In this document: positions 26,097 through 35,357 of the stretch, one piece after another
Numbering within the stretch: position 1 is the first letter of the stretch
Layout: each line of letters opens with the position of its first letter
Assembly: GCF_000364705.1 (NCBI RefSeq)
Contig: NZ_AQOH01000139.1
Coordinates: 1 to 64,000 of the forward strand
Reading direction: 5' to 3'
DNA length: 64,000 nt
Origin: Pseudomonas fuscovaginae SE-1
Lineage (GTDB): Bacteria > Pseudomonadota > Gammaproteobacteria > Pseudomonadales > Pseudomonadaceae
The notes under the pieces: model-generated
What the model saw: the letters and a program-made list of their open reading frames with translations, nothing else
Database searches by the model: none
What the model was told of the DNA's origin: nothing
Translations under genes and position numbers: made by a program

Positions 26097-28613
26097 ATGA
26101 CGCAAGTCACGGTGAAACAACTGGCCGATGAGGTCAAAACACCGGTTGAGCGCCTGTTGCAGCAGATGCGTGAGGCAGGTCTGCCGCACACCGCCGCCGA
26201 GGAACATGTGAGCGACAGCGAGAAGCAGTCGCTGCTGACTCACCTGAAGAGCAGCCACAAGGCGAAAGTGGAGGAGCCGCGCAAGATCACCTTGCAGCGC
26301 AAGACCACCAGCACCCTGCGTGTTGCCGGCAGCAAGAGCATCAGTGTTGAAGTACGCAAGAAGAAAGTCTTCGTACAGCGCAGCCCGGAAGAAATCGAAG
26401 CCGAGCGCAAGCGCGAGCAGGAAGAACGTCGCGCCGTAGAAAATGCGGCCCGTCAGAAGGCGGAAGAAGAAGCCAAGCGTCGCGCCGAAGAAGAAGCGCG
26501 TCGCCAGCCTGCGCCTGCGCCGGTGGTCGAGCCTGTGGTCGAAGCGGTTGCCGCTCCGGTCGAAGTCGACGAGCCCGTGCGTGAAGCGCCGGTTGCCACG
26601 CCTGCTCCGGCTGCCGAGCGCAAGCGTGAAGAGCCGCGTCGCTCCGACAAGTCCCGTGGCGACGAGAACCGTCGTGGCGATGGCGAGCGCAAGAATGCTC
26701 CGCACCGCGCTTCGGTCAAGGAAAAGGCGCCGGCCGTTCGTGTCGCTCCGCGGACTACCGACGAGGAAAGCGATGGCTTCCGTCGTGGCGGTCGCGGCGG
26801 TGGCAAGGCCAAGCCGAAGAAACGCAACGTTCACGGTTTCCAGAACCCTACCGGGCCTGTTGTGCGTGACGTGAAGATCGGCGAGACCATCACTGTGGCC
26901 GACCTGGCCCAGCAGATGTCGGTCAAGGCTGCGGAAATCATCAAGTTCATGTTCAAGCTGGGTACTCCGGCGACGATCAACCAGGTTCTGGACCAGGAAA
27001 CGGCCCAGTTGGTTGCCGAGGAACTGGGCCACAAGGTGACTCTGGTCAGCGATACCGCCCTGGAAGATTCCCTGGCCGAGTCGCTGAAGTTCGAAGGCGA
27101 GGAATTCTCCCGCGCGCCAGTCGTGACCGTCATGGGTCACGTTGACCACGGCAAGACCTCGCTGCTCGACTACATCCGTCGTGCCAAGGTGGCTGCTGGC
27201 GAAGCCGGTGGTATTACCCAGCACATCGGTGCGTACCACGTGGAAACCGATCGTGGCATGGTCACCTTCCTCGACACCCCTGGCCACGCGGCGTTCACCG
27301 CCATGCGTGCCCGTGGTGCCAAGGCGACCGACATCGTGATCCTGGTGGTGGCGGCCGACGACGGCGTGATGCCTCAGACCATCGAAGCGGTCCAGCATGC
27401 CCAGGCGGCTGGTGTGCCTCTGGTCGTCGCGGTGAACAAGATCGACAAGCCGGGTGCCGACCTCGATCGCATCCGCAGCGAGCTGGCGACCCACGGCGTG
27501 ACGCCGGAAGACTGGGGTGGCGACACGCCGTTCGTACCGGTGTCGGCGAAAGTCGGTACTGGCGTCGACGAACTGCTCGAAGCCGTGCTGCTGCAGGCAG
27601 AAGTTCTGGAACTCAAGGCCACTCCATCGGCTCCAGGCCGTGGCGTGGTGGTCGAGTCCCGTCTCGACAAGGGCCGTGGCCCGGTGGCGACTGTCCTGGT
27701 TCAGGACGGTACCCTGCGTCAGGGCGACATGGTCCTGGTCGGTTCGAACTATGGCCGCGTGCGTGCCATGCTCGACGAGAACGGCAAGCCGATCAAGGAA
27801 GCCGGTCCGGCAATTCCGGTCGAGATCCTCGGCCTGGACGGCACTCCGGATGCGGGTGACGAGATGAGCGTGGTGGCTGACGAGAAGAAAGCCCGTGAAG
27901 TCGCGCTGTTCCGCCAAGGCAAGTTCCGCGAAGTCAAACTGGCTCGCGCACATGCCGGCAAGCTGGAAAACATCTTCGAAAGCATGGGCCAGGAAGAGAA
28001 GAAGACGCTCAACATCGTCCTCAAGTCCGACGTCCGTGGTTCGTTGGAAGCACTGCAAGGCGCGCTCAACGGTCTGGGTAACGACGAAGTGCAAGTGCGC
28101 GTCGTCGGTGGCGGTGTCGGTGGTATCACCGAGTCCGACGCCAACCTGGCACTGGCCTCCAACGCTGTACTGTTCGGCTTCAACGTGCGTGCCGATGCCG
28201 GCGCACGGAAGATCGTCGAGCAGGAAGGTCTGGATATGCGTTACTACAACGTGATCTACGACATCATCGAAGACGTGAAGAAGGCTCTGACCGGTATGCT
28301 GGGCAGCGACGTTCGGGAGAACATCCTGGGCGTGGCCGAAGTCCGCGACGTATTCCGTTCGCCTAAGTTCGGCGCCATCGCCGGCTGCATGGTGATCGAG
28401 GGTAGCGTGCACCGTAACCGTCCGATCCGCGTACTGCGTGAAGACATCGTGATCTTCGAAGGCGAGCTGGAATCTCTGCGCCGCTTCAAGGATGACGCTT
28501 CCGAAGTCCGTGCTGGCATGGAATGTGGTATCGGTGTGAAGAGCTACAACGACGTCAAGGTCGGTGACAAGATCGAAGTCTTCGAGAAGGTTCAGGTTGC
28601 TCGCAGCCTCTGA
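26097..28613 (+). CDS. infB: Translation initiation factor IF-2
   Basis: GTPase that brings fMet-tRNA to the 30S subunit and promotes 50S joining. 838 residues. An N-terminal IF2-N domain is followed by a long charged, Ala/Glu/Arg-rich region (about 90-240) and a second IF2-N copy. The G domain shows G1 [10 protein letters not shown]3 DTPGH and G4 NKID. C-terminal beta-barrel and fMet-tRNA-binding domains end the protein. Internal ATGs may give shorter IF-2 forms as in E. coli, but this is not decided here. Confidence 0.98.
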   Translation: MTQVTVKQLADEVKTPVERLLQQMREAGLPHTAAEEHVSDSEKQSLLTHLKSSHKAKVEEPRKITLQRKTTSTLRVAGSKSISVEVRKKKVFVQRSPEEIEAERKREQEERRAVENAARQKAEEEAKRRAEEEARRQPAPAPVVEPVVEAVAAPVEVDEPVREAPVATPAPAAERKREEPRRSDKSRGDENRRGDGERKNAPHRASVKEKAPAVRVAPRTTDEESDGFRRGGRGGGKAKPKKRNVHGFQNPTGPVVRDVKIGETITVADLAQQMSVKAAEIIKFMFKLGTPATINQVLDQETAQLVAEELGHKVTLVSDTALEDSLAESLKFEGEEFSRAPVVTVMGHVDHGKTSLLDYIRRAKVAAGEAGGITQHIGAYHVETDRGMVTFLDTPGHAAFTAMRARGAKATDIVILVVAADDGVMPQTIEAVQHAQAAGVPLVVAVNKIDKPGADLDRIRSELATHGVTPEDWGGDTPFVPVSAKVGTGVDELLEAVLLQAEVLELKATPSAPGRGVVVESRLDKGRGPVATVLVQDGTLRQGDMVLVGSNYGRVRAMLDENGKPIKEAGPAIPVEILGLDGTPDAGDEMSVVADEKKAREVALFRQGKFREVKLARAHAGKLENIFESMGQEEKKTLNIVLKSDVRGSLEALQGALNGLGNDEVQVRVVGGGVGGITESDANLALASNAVLFGFNVRADAGARKIVEQEGLDMRYYNVIYDIIEDVKKALTGMLGSDVRENILGVAEVRDVFRSPKFGAIAGCMVIEGSVHRNRPIRVLREDIVIFEGELESLRRFKDDASEVRAGMECGIGVKSYNDVKVGDKIEVFEKVQVARSL

Positions 28614-28684
28614 CTCGCAGGCTTCCCGGAGCCGTGATGGCCTGTCGCAGTATTCTGCACGGGCCTTGAGCGGACTCTAAACGC

Positions 28685-28752
28685 AACGCCCGGTCCGGCT
28701 TCTGCCAGGCCGGGCGTTTGCCGCTTTCAGACCTCGAGGCTTTCGCCTCGTG
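28685..28752 (+). other. Two hairpins in the infB-rbfA gap
   Basis: AACGCCCGG (28685) pairs across a short GC-rich loop with CCGGGCGTT near 28718. A second small stem, CGAGGC-TTT-CGCCTCG, follows at about 28735-28750. Neither has a clear T-run, so they look like mRNA processing or partial attenuation sites in the operon. Confidence 0.55.
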
Positions 28753-28772
28753 GCAGTAACAGGTAACAAGAC

Positions 28773-29189
28773 ATGGCAAAAGAATACAGCCGTACCCAAC
28801 GCATCGGCGATCAGATGCAGCGCGAACTGGCCCAGTTGATCCGTCGTGAAGTGAAGGATCCTCGTGTTGGCCTGATCACCATCACCGCGGTCGACGTCAG
28901 CCGTGACGTCGGCCACGCGAAGGTCTATATCACCGTGATGGGCCAGGACAGCCTGGAAGAGATCGCCCAGAGCATCAAGGTGCTCAACTCGGCGGCCGGC
29001 TTCCTGCGCATGCAACTGGCCCGCGAGATGAAGCTGCGCAGCGTGCCGCAGTTGCACTTCCACTACGACGAAAGCGTCGCCCGTGGTGCCCACCTGTCGG
29101 CACTGATCGAGCGCGCCGTCGCCGAGGACAGCCTGCATGGCGAGGGCAGCGACCCTCAGGCCGCCCAACCAGAAGACGGTCGGGAGTAA
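28773..29189 (+). CDS. rbfA: 30S ribosome-binding factor RbfA
   Basis: Assembly factor for 16S rRNA 5' processing and cold adaptation. 138 residues with the KH-like fold. Family segments are [20 protein letters not shown], the [19 protein letters not shown] strand region and [15 protein letters not shown]. The C-terminal tail after residue 115 is acidic and variable. It is separated from infB by about 160 bases containing hairpins; truB starts 4 bases after its stop. Confidence 0.97.
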   Translation: MAKEYSRTQRIGDQMQRELAQLIRREVKDPRVGLITITAVDVSRDVGHAKVYITVMGQDSLEEIAQSIKVLNSAAGFLRMQLAREMKLRSVPQLHFHYDESVARGAHLSALIERAVAEDSLHGEGSDPQAAQPEDGRE

Positions 29190-29192
29190 GCG

Positions 29193-30110
29193 GTGGCCCA
29201 GGTCAAACGTATCCGCCGCAACGTCAGCGGTATCATCCTGCTGGACAAGCCGCTGGGGTTCACCTCCAACGCCGCACTGCAGAAGGTTCGCTGGCTGCTC
29301 AACGCCGAGAAGGCCGGTCACACCGGCAGTCTCGACCCGCTGGCCACCGGCGTGCTGCCGCTGTGCTTCGGCGAGGCGACCAAGTTCTCGCAGTACCTGC
29401 TCGATTCCGACAAGGGTTACGAAACCCTGATGCAATTGGGCAAGACCACCAGCACCGCGGATGCCGAAGGCGAGGTTCTGCAGACCCGGCCGGTGACCGT
29501 TGGTCGTGCCGATGTCGAAGCGGTCCTGCCGGATTTTCGTGGTGAGATCAGCCAGATACCGCCCATGTACTCGGCCCTCAAGCGTGATGGCCAGCCTTTG
29601 TACAAGTTGGCTCGTGCAGGGGAAGTAGTGGAGCGCGAACCGCGTTCTGTTACTATTGCACGCTTGGAATTGCTCGCCTTTGAAGGCGATACTGCCCGAC
29701 TGGCAGTGGCGTGCAGCAAGGGCACCTATATTCGTACCCTGGTGGAGGATATCGGTGAGCGGCTCGGTTGCGGTGCGTATGTCGCCGAACTGCGCCGAAC
29801 CCAGGCCGGCCCTTTCAGCCTGGCCCAGACGGTGACGCTTGAAGAGCTGGAAGCCGTGCATGCCGAAGGTGGCAACGAGGCGGTCGACCGCTTCCTGATG
29901 CCGTCGGACAGTGGCCTGCAGGATTGGCCGTTGCTCAGGTTCTCCGAGCACAGCGCGTTCTACTGGCTCAACGGCCAGCCGGTACGTGCTCCGGACGCGC
30001 CGAAATTCGGCATGGTCCGGGTACAGGATCATAACGGTCGCTTCATCGGTATCGGTGAAGTGAGCGAAGACGGGCGCATCGCGCCGCGTCGACTGATTCG
30101 GTCAGAATGA
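29193..30110 (+). CDS. truB: tRNA pseudouridine-55 synthase TruB
   Basis: Makes pseudouridine 55 in the T loop of tRNAs. 305 residues. The catalytic Asp48 lies in [15 protein letters not shown], and the family motif [20 protein letters not shown] is near residue 175. A C-terminal PUA-like extension includes [17 protein letters not shown]. The start is GTG at 29193, giving [20 protein letters not shown]. Part of the rimP-to-pnp translation operon. Confidence 0.97.
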   Translation: MAQVKRIRRNVSGIILLDKPLGFTSNAALQKVRWLLNAEKAGHTGSLDPLATGVLPLCFGEATKFSQYLLDSDKGYETLMQLGKTTSTADAEGEVLQTRPVTVGRADVEAVLPDFRGEISQIPPMYSALKRDGQPLYKLARAGEVVEREPRSVTIARLELLAFEGDTARLAVACSKGTYIRTLVEDIGERLGCGAYVAELRRTQAGPFSLAQTVTLEELEAVHAEGGNEAVDRFLMPSDSGLQDWPLLRFSEHSAFYWLNGQPVRAPDAPKFGMVRVQDHNGRFIGIGEVSEDGRIAPRRLIRSE

Positions 30111-30183
30111 CCGGACGAGGGTGGCTGTCAACAGGCACGGTCACTACTCTTTTATAAATGCGGGGATTTGTCCCCGGCCTGTT

Positions 30184-30205
30184 GAAACCATCCCTGGATG
30201 GTTTC
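30184..30205 (+). promoter_or_regulatory. Perfect hairpin before the rpsO ribosome site
   Basis: GAAACCATCC (30184-30193), CT, GGATGGTTTC (30196-30205), immediately upstream of the AGAAGGA ribosome site of rpsO. It could be part of an S15 autoregulatory leader, since S15 represses its own mRNA in E. coli through a different local structure. Confidence 0.5.
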
Positions 30206-30224
30206 CTGATAGAAGGATTGCCAC

Positions 30225-30494
30225 ATGGCACTCAGCGTTGAAGAAAAAGCTCAAATCGTTGCCGACTACCAGCAAGCGGTGGGTGACACTGGTTCGCCAG
30301 AAGTGCAAGTTGCACTGCTGACCGCCAACATCAACAAGCTGCAAGGTCACTTCAAGGCCAACGGTAAGGACCACCACTCCCGTCGTGGTCTGATCCGCAT
30401 GGTAAACCAGCGTCGCAAGCTGCTGGACTACCTGAAAGGCAAGGACGTGACTCGCTACAGCACCCTGATCGGTCGTCTGGGCCTGCGTCGCTGA
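30225..30494 (+). CDS. rpsO: 30S ribosomal protein S15
   Basis: Primary binding protein of the 16S rRNA central domain. 89 residues, the universal length. It shows the conserved helices in [21 protein letters not shown] and the rRNA-contact motif [30 protein letters not shown] precedes the ATG. It is followed by pnp across a 227-base leader with a long hairpin; the rpsO-pnp order is conserved. Confidence 0.99.
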   Translation: MALSVEEKAQIVADYQQAVGDTGSPEVQVALLTANINKLQGHFKANGKDHHSRRGLIRMVNQRRKLLDYLKGKDVTRYSTLIGRLGLRR

Positions 30495-30593
30495 TCCAGC
30501 GGTCGTGCTAGAGGTTGGTTGTCTGTCCTGTGTCAGTGGGTTTCCCCACCGGCATGGGGCAGGCTTCCAGCCTCAAGTTTTATCTGGAGTGCC

Positions 30594-30638
30594 GGATCAT
30601 TACGAAAGCTGCCCCGCAGGCTGTTTTCGTAATGATCC
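30594..30638 (+). promoter_or_regulatory. Long pnp leader hairpin (likely RNase III/PNPase autoregulation)
   Basis: GGATCATTACGAAA (30594-30607) pairs perfectly with TTTCGTAATGATCC (30625-30638), with a smaller TGC/GCA stem inside the 17-base loop. It lies about 85 bases before the pnp start. In E. coli a double-stranded pnp leader is cut by RNase III so that PNPase can repress its own synthesis. Confidence 0.75.
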
Positions 30639-30721
30639 AGAACCGGGCCGATGTCCGGTGCTGACCAAGTGATTTCGCAAGAAGCCAGTTCCCCCAAGAG
30701 CCACAAAGAAGGTAGGACACC

Positions 30722-32827
30722 GTGAACCCGGTAATCAAAAAATTCCAGTTCGGTCAGTCGACCGTAACCCTCGAGACTGGTCGCATCGCTCGCCAGGCCT
30801 CCGGCGCGGTGCTGGTCACCGTTGACGACGACGTCAGCGTGTTGGTGACCGTCGTCGGCGCCAAGCAAGCCGATCCGGGCAAGGGTTTCTTCCCCCTGTC
30901 CGTGCACTACCAGGAAAAGACCTACGCTGCCGGCAAGATCCCTGGCGGCTTTTTCAAGCGTGAAGGCCGTCCTTCCGAGAAAGAGACCCTGACCTCGCGC
31001 CTGATCGACCGTCCGATCCGCCCGCTGTTCCCCGAAGGCTTCATGAACGAAGTGCAGGTTGTCTGCACCGTCGTTTCCACCAGCAAGAAGACCGATCCGG
31101 ACATCGCGGCGATGATCGGTACCTCGGCTGCGCTGGCCATCTCCGGTATCCCTTTCGACGGCCCGATCGGCGCCGCTCGCGTGGCTTTCCACGAAAGCAC
31201 CGGCTACCTGCTGAACCCGACCTACGAACAACTGAAGGCCTCGAGCCTGGACATGGTCGTGGCCGGTACCGCCGAAGCGGTACTGATGGTTGAGTCGGAA
31301 GCCAAGGAACTGACCGAAGACCAGATGCTGGGCGCCGTATTGTTCGCCCACGACGAATTCCAGGCCGTGATCCAGGCCGTCAAGGAACTGGCTGCCGAAG
31401 CCGCCAAGCCGGCCTGGAGCTGGGCTCCGCAGGCCGAAGCCAGCGAACTGCTGGGCGCTATCCGTGCCGAGTTCGGCGAAGCGATCTCCCAGGCCTACAC
31501 CATCACCGTCAAGGCCGAGCGTTATGCGCGCCTGGACGAACTGCGCGATCAGGTCGTGGCCAGGCTGTCGGGCGAGGAAGGCCAGCCTTCGGCCGGTGAA
31601 GTCAAAGCCGCTTTCGGCGAAATCGAATACCGCACCGTTCGCGAGAACATCGTCAACGGCAAGCCACGTATCGACGGTCGCGACAACCGCACCGTACGTC
31701 CGTTGAACATCGAAGTCGGCGTTCTGTCCAAGACTCACGGTTCGGCCCTGTTCACCCGTGGCGAAACCCAGGCCCTGGTCGTTGCCACGCTGGGTACCGC
31801 CCGTGACGCGCAACTGCTGGACACCCTGGAAGGCGAAAAGAAAGACGCTTTCATGCTGCACTACAACTTCCCACCGTTCTCGGTCGGCGAGTGTGGTCGC
31901 ATGGGCGGCGCTGGCCGTCGTGAAATCGGCCACGGTCGTCTGGCCCGTCGTTCGGTCCAGGCCATGTTGCCAAGCGACAGCGAATTCCCGTACACCATCC
32001 GTGTGGTATCGGAAATCACCGAATCCAACGGTTCCAGCTCCATGGCTTCGGTCTGCGGTGCTTCCCTGGCCCTGATGGACGCCGGTGTACCGATGAAGGC
32101 GCCAGTGGCCGGCATCGCCATGGGCTTGGTGAAGGAAGGCGACAAGTTCGCCGTCCTGACCGACATCCTGGGTGACGAAGACCACCTGGGCGACATGGAC
32201 TTCAAGGTAGCCGGTACCGCCAAGGGCGTCACCGCGCTGCAGATGGACATCAAGATCAAGGGCATCACCGAAGAGATCATGGAAATCGCCCTGGGCCAGG
32301 CCCTGGAAGCGCGCTTGAACATCCTCGGCCAGATGAACCAGGTGATTGGCCAGTCCCGCAGCGAGCTGTCCGCCAACGCCCCGACCATGATCTCGATGAA
32401 GATCGACACCGACAAGATCCGCGACGTGATCGGTAAAGGCGGCGCGACCATCCGTGCGATCTGCGAAGAAACCAAGGCTTCGATCGATATCGAAGACGAC
32501 GGCTCGATCAAGATCTTCGGTGAAACCAAGGAAGCGGCCGAGGCCGCTCGCCAGCGCGTCCTGAGCATCACCGCGGAAGCCGAGATCGGCAAGATCTACC
32601 TGGGCAAGGTAGAGCGCATCGTCGACTTCGGTGCGTTCGTCAACATCCTGCCGGGCAAGGACGGTCTGGTGCACATCTCGATGCTGAGCGACGCTCGCGT
32701 GGAGAAGGTCACCGACATTCTGAAGGAAGGCCAGGAAGTTGAAGTGCTGGTATTGGACGTGGACAACCGCGGTCGTATCAAGCTGTCCATCAAGGACGTC
32801 GCTGCCGCCAAGGCATCGGGCGTTTAA
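30722..32827 (+). CDS. pnp: Polyribonucleotide nucleotidyltransferase (PNPase)
   Basis: Phosphorolytic 3'-5' exoribonuclease and degradosome component. 701 residues. It has two RNase PH-like domains, the second active one with [22 protein letters not shown] near residue 382. A KH domain follows ([19 protein letters not shown], near residue 563), then a C-terminal S1 domain ([21 protein letters not shown]). The start codon is GTG at 30722. The leader hairpin suggests autoregulation. Convergent with the CPBP gene through a shared terminator. Confidence 0.98.
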   Translation: MNPVIKKFQFGQSTVTLETGRIARQASGAVLVTVDDDVSVLVTVVGAKQADPGKGFFPLSVHYQEKTYAAGKIPGGFFKREGRPSEKETLTSRLIDRPIRPLFPEGFMNEVQVVCTVVSTSKKTDPDIAAMIGTSAALAISGIPFDGPIGAARVAFHESTGYLLNPTYEQLKASSLDMVVAGTAEAVLMVESEAKELTEDQMLGAVLFAHDEFQAVIQAVKELAAEAAKPAWSWAPQAEASELLGAIRAEFGEAISQAYTITVKAERYARLDELRDQVVARLSGEEGQPSAGEVKAAFGEIEYRTVRENIVNGKPRIDGRDNRTVRPLNIEVGVLSKTHGSALFTRGETQALVVATLGTARDAQLLDTLEGEKKDAFMLHYNFPPFSVGECGRMGGAGRREIGHGRLARRSVQAMLPSDSEFPYTIRVVSEITESNGSSSMASVCGASLALMDAGVPMKAPVAGIAMGLVKEGDKFAVLTDILGDEDHLGDMDFKVAGTAKGVTALQMDIKIKGITEEIMEIALGQALEARLNILGQMNQVIGQSRSELSANAPTMISMKIDTDKIRDVIGKGGATIRAICEETKASIDIEDDGSIKIFGETKEAAEAARQRVLSITAEAEIGKIYLGKVERIVDFGAFVNILPGKDGLVHISMLSDARVEKVTDILKEGQEVEVLVLDVDNRGRIKLSIKDVAAAKASGV

Positions 32828-32873
32828 TTCGCCCGTTGGCTTGACGCTGGAAACAGCACATCCTTTGGGAATG

Positions 32874-32906
32874 AATGCCAGTCAGTCCAACTGACTGGCA
32901 TTTTTA
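32874..32906. terminator. Terminator of pnp, shared with the CPBP gene
   Basis: AATGCCAGTCAGT (32874-32886), CCA, ACTGACTGGCATT (32890-32902) then TTT. A 13-bp perfect stem between convergent genes. Confidence 0.92.
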
Positions 32907-32968
32907 TTGGCCGCGGAAAAATCATCGCCGGCCATGGACGAGCAACCGCTGTTGGCGATTGGCACGAA

Positions 32969-33679
32969 TCAGGTGAACTGGGCCAGCAGCCAGTCAGCGC
33001 TCATGCCGACCACTTCTGCCAAGCTATGCAAGACCAGCGGCAGCAGAAGCCCTCCACTTTGGATCCTGGCGACCGACAGGATCACCCCCAGCGCGCCGAT
33101 CAACACCAGCGTTGGCCAGTGTTCGTACTGTGTGTGCATGGCTACGAAGATCCCGCTTGAAACCGCCACGGCGACCGCTTGCCAGAAACGTCGGTTCAGT
33201 GGGAACAGGCGCATCAGGAAATGCCGAAAAAGCAGTTCCTCCGAGATTGGTGGAAAAAGCACGAGCATGACCAGGCATGCCATGACCTGCAGGGGCGTCA
33301 AACCCTGGAAGAATCCAATCATGAAGTCTTCTCGACCGAGCCCCAGGCCGATGTCCAGTATCGAGAGCGTCAGGTAGGCAAGCAGCAGCATCGGGAAAAA
33401 GGTTTTCAGGCCTTTCTTCAGGTCATGGCCCGCCAGGGCTCTCAAGCCGCCTGCTGACTTGAACTGGAGCCATGCCAGCAATGACAGCAGAACGGCGGTC
33501 GCGGCATGCATGCTCAGCATTTCAAGGCTGCTCACCTGGCTCTGGCCCGAGGCAAGGATGACTCCAATCTGGGTACCGAGAAAGACCAGCATGGCGAGGA
33601 TGGCCATTCCCACGCGGGGCCAGAAGCGATATCTGTCAGGGTTGGCCAGGGCTGGCTCGCGTACATCTTCGTATTTCAC
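32969..33679 (-). CDS. CPBP-family intramembrane metalloprotease-like protein
   Basis: A 236-residue membrane protein with about seven hydrophobic segments and the CPBP/Abi (CAAX protease-like) motifs. The first is the Glu-Glu motif EELLFRHFLMRLFP near residue 150, and the second is FVAMHTQYEHWPT near residue 183. The third motif, usually HxxxN, reads HSLAE here. I chose GTG 33679 because AAGGAAG lies just upstream; an in-frame TTG at 33709 has no ribosome site. Substrates are unknown. It is monocistronic and convergent with pnp. Confidence 0.85.
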   Translation of the reverse strand: MKYEDVREPALANPDRYRFWPRVGMAILAMLVFLGTQIGVILASGQSQVSSLEMLSMHAATAVLLSLLAWLQFKSAGGLRALAGHDLKKGLKTFFPMLLLAYLTLSILDIGLGLGREDFMIGFFQGLTPLQVMACLVMLVLFPPISEELLFRHFLMRLFPLNRRFWQAVAVAVSSGIFVAMHTQYEHWPTLVLIGALGVILSVARIQSGGLLLPLVLHSLAEVVGMSADWLLAQFT

Positions 33680-33829
33680 GTACTGCTTCCTTGAGTGGTG
33701 GGCGGCCAATGTAACAAGTTGTTTGGCGATTTGCCGATAGTCTGCGAAAACTCAACGACAGGGGGCTGGGGCGGCGGTGGGTCGGCTTGAGGCGAGGAGT
33801 CTCGATCGCCGGGCTGTTTACTTTTACCT

Positions 33830-33880
33830 GCGATCTGCAACTTGCATGGCCGTCCGGCGACCGATCATGCAATCTGCACG
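33830..33880 (+). promoter_or_regulatory. Candidate enhancer (UAS) for the BON gene
   Basis: Direct repeats GCGATCTGCAAC (33830-33841) and GCAATCTGCACG (33869-33880) overlap an inverted pair TTGCATG (33842-33848) and CATGCAA (33866-33872). They lie 70-115 bases upstream of a sigma-54 promoter, where an activator of the NtrC class would bind. The activator is not known. Confidence 0.5.
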
Positions 33881-33903
33881 AAGCGCTTTTTGAGATATCT
33901 ACG

Positions 33904-33916
33904 TAACCTATTGATT
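33904..33916 (-). promoter_or_regulatory. IHF site upstream of the BON gene
   Basis: The minus strand reads AATCAATAGGTTA, a full match to WATCAANNNNTTR, in an AT-rich tract between the repeats and the sigma-54 promoter. This is the usual position for IHF bending. Confidence 0.7.
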
Positions 33917-33942
33917 TTAAATAACTTATTTTTCAATTTAAG

Positions 33943-33960
33943 TTGGCACAGCGCCTGCAA
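33943..33960 (+). promoter_or_regulatory. Sigma-54 promoter of the BON gene
   Basis: TTGGCACAGCGCCTGCAA contains GG (33945-33946) and GC (33957-33958) separated by exactly 10 bases, with the strong -24 box TTGGCAC. The start site would fall near 33970, about 55 bases before the gene. Confidence 0.87.
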
Positions 33961-34024
33961 TATTCAGGATAACCCTGCTGCCAGGACACGGCGCAGATTT
34001 TCCAGAAGAACAGGAGTGACTCAT

Positions 34025-34381
34025 ATGAAAAAGTTCGCTTTCGCTACCGCAGCTGCCACCGCTCTGACTCTGACCCTGGCCAACGCTGCCTTCGCGGCTG
34101 AACAGGCTCAGGCGTCCAAGCCGATGATGATCGCCGCCGGTGAAGTCACCAAGGCCAAGGAAGAGACCTCCGATACCTGGATTACCACCAAGGTCAAAGC
34201 CGACCTGCTGACCGAAAAAGGCATTCCTGGCAGCGACATCAAGGTCGAAACCGAGAAGGGCGTCGTGTCGCTGTCCTCGGAGACCAAGGTGACCGCTGCC
34301 CAGAAGGAAACCGCGGTGCACATCGCCAAGAACATCAAGGGTGTGAAAGGCGTTACCGCCGAAGCCCTGAAAACCGAGTGA
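34025..34381 (+). CDS. Periplasmic BON-domain protein
   Basis: A 118-residue precursor. The signal peptide MKKFAFATAAATALTLTLAN ends near AFAAEQA (cleavage around residue 23). A single BON domain (about residues 50-118) follows: TWITTKVKADLLTEKGIPGSDIKVETEKGVVSLSSE and the closing KNIKGVKGVTAEAL. BON domains are thought to bind phospholipid surfaces; OsmY-type relatives are envelope stress proteins. CAGGAG precedes the ATG at 34025. Transcription appears to depend on sigma-54, with an IHF site and repeats upstream. The position next to pnp matches a conserved gene in P. aeruginosa. Confidence 0.9.
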   Translation: MKKFAFATAAATALTLTLANAAFAAEQAQASKPMMIAAGEVTKAKEETSDTWITTKVKADLLTEKGIPGSDIKVETEKGVVSLSSETKVTAAQKETAVHIAKNIKGVKGVTAEALKTE

Positions 34382-34489
34382 TTACGGAGAGTTTCGCCGG
34401 AGCCGGCAGTCGGGAGCAGTGGATGAGTCTGTGGTCCATCCGCTGAGCCTCGAGGTTCATGCGACAGGTCACAGGGATGTGACCATTAC

Positions 34490-34520
34490 AGGCCCCGACG
34501 TAGTGCGTCGGGGCCTGTTC
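34490..34520 (+). terminator. Terminator downstream of the BON gene
   Basis: AGGCCCCGACG (34490-34500), loop TAGTG, CGTCGGGGCCT (34506-34516), then a weak T-rich GTTCTATTTG. It lies about 110 bases after the stop. Confidence 0.8.
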
Positions 34521-34542
34521 TATTTGTTGGGGGATTTTCAAA

Positions 34543-34568
34543 AGCTTCGCGGACAAGCCCGCTTGTAC
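34543..34568. repeat. REP-like element at the left edge of the IS110 relic
   Basis: Contains GCTTCGCGGACAAGCCCGCT, the REP core found also at 11366, 41539 and 35006. It directly abuts the presumed left end of the IS110-type remnant. Confidence 0.7.
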
Positions 34569-34907
34569 GATGGAGACTCGAAGGGGGACGACAAAGCCGA
34601 TTCTGACTGTCGCGAGCAGTACAGACGGTGGGAGATCTCGCCCCACCTCTTCCACCAAAGCGCCGATAAGGAATGCATCGTTCACAAGCGACGATAGATA
34701 CAAGCCAGCGCCTCTTGGTGAAACCCCTCCGAGCACAGAAACCATGCCGTGGGAGTTCAGGTGATGGCAATGCGATCAGGCAGGTTCATCATCGGCGTCG
34801 ATGTCGCCAAGGTCGAACTGGTCAGTTACTGCCAAGACAGAGCCCAGCAGGACTCGTTGAGAAATACCCCATCTGAAATTCGAAAGTGGCTGGACCTGCA
34901 GCCCGTC
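34569..34907 (+). mobile_element. Relic of an IS110-family insertion sequence
   Basis: About 340 bases between a REP unit and a copy of the dispersed CTCCCAC repeat. The first 190 or so bases are noncoding and hairpin-rich, for example GGTGGG...CCCCACC near 34630-34650 and ATCGT...ACGAT near 34677-34695. A transposase start and its first 45-50 codons follow. IS110 elements carry a long noncoding left end (the bridge-RNA region in characterised members) before the transposase, and several Pseudomonas IS110 elements target REP sequences. Everything right of about 34907 is missing. Boundaries are inferred. Confidence 0.65.
34764..34907 (+). pseudogene. IS110-type transposase, N-terminal fragment
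   Basis: From ATG 34764 the frame reads MAMRSGRFIIGVDVAKVELV and then a segment with NTPSEIRKWLDL. GVDVAK carries the first Asp of the RuvC-like DEDD catalytic set, and the NTP-x-x-I-x-x-W pattern is the next conserved block of IS110 transposases. After about 48 codons the homology stops where the repeat at 34908 begins. The frame stays open into the repeat, but that part is not transposase. The DEDD remainder and the C-terminal Ser domain are absent, so it is inactive. Confidence 0.72.
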
Positions 34908-35030
34908 TTGTGGGCGCAGGCTTCACCGAAACGGCGGACCGCCGCGAAGAAACCCTCAAATCTTGCGCCGAACCCTAGAATCTCCCACGGGATCAATACC
35001 TTGTGGTGTGGGCTTGCCCGCGAATGGACC
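34908..35030. repeat. Dispersed CTCCCAC repeat module, copy 2, plus a REP unit
   Basis: 34908-34988 aligns with 1985-2062 over its whole length (shared blocks CACCGAA, CGCCG, CCTCAA, TCTTGC and the final TCTCCCAC). A REP-type GGGCTTGCCCGCGAA follows near 35010-35024. The rest of the gap to 35048 contains only a GGCCGCGGC palindrome. Confidence 0.7.
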
Positions 35031-35048
35031 CTGAGGATCGGCCGCGGC

Positions 35049-35357
35049 TCAAGGGCCGCGACTGCTGCGGATATCCACCAACTGGCCTCCCTCGAAGCGT
35101 AGGGACTGTCTCATGCCGCCACTGGGCGTGTAGATCCACTCTTCGACCTTGACCCCGTCCCGGCGGTTGCCATGGCGTATCTCGATGTAGCCCTTGTCGA
35201 TCACCGCCACCGGTGTGCCGCACTTGGTGGTCACGTCGTAGGTGCTGTCGCCGTAGCTGATCAGGCCTTTCTCGCAGCGCAGGGTGGTGGCCTGGGCCTG
35301 GCCGGCCATCGACAGGATGAGCGCCAGATTGATGATGAGGCGTTTTCCCATGGTCAT
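35049..35357 (-). CDS. DUF2845 secreted protein
   Basis: A 102-residue precursor. The signal peptide MTMGKRLIINLALILSMAGQ ends with likely cleavage after AQA. A small domain with two cysteines (TLRCEKG and VTTKCGTP) follows, with a GYIEIRHGNRRDGVKVEEWIY segment typical of DUF2845. The two Cys could form a disulfide in the periplasm. Function unknown. The start ATG overlaps the stop of the upstream DUF748 gene (ATGA), so the two are almost certainly translationally coupled. Confidence 0.85.
   Translation of the reverse strand: MTMGKRLIINLALILSMAGQAQATTLRCEKGLISYGDSTYDVTTKCGTPVAVIDKGYIEIRHGNRRDGVKVEEWIYTPSGGMRQSLRFEGGQLVDIRSSRGP

Noticed and set aside
34908..35102. Continuation of the IS110 transposase frame to about 117 codons
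   Set aside because: After the WLDL motif the frame runs through the dispersed repeat and a REP; the residues no longer resemble transposase.
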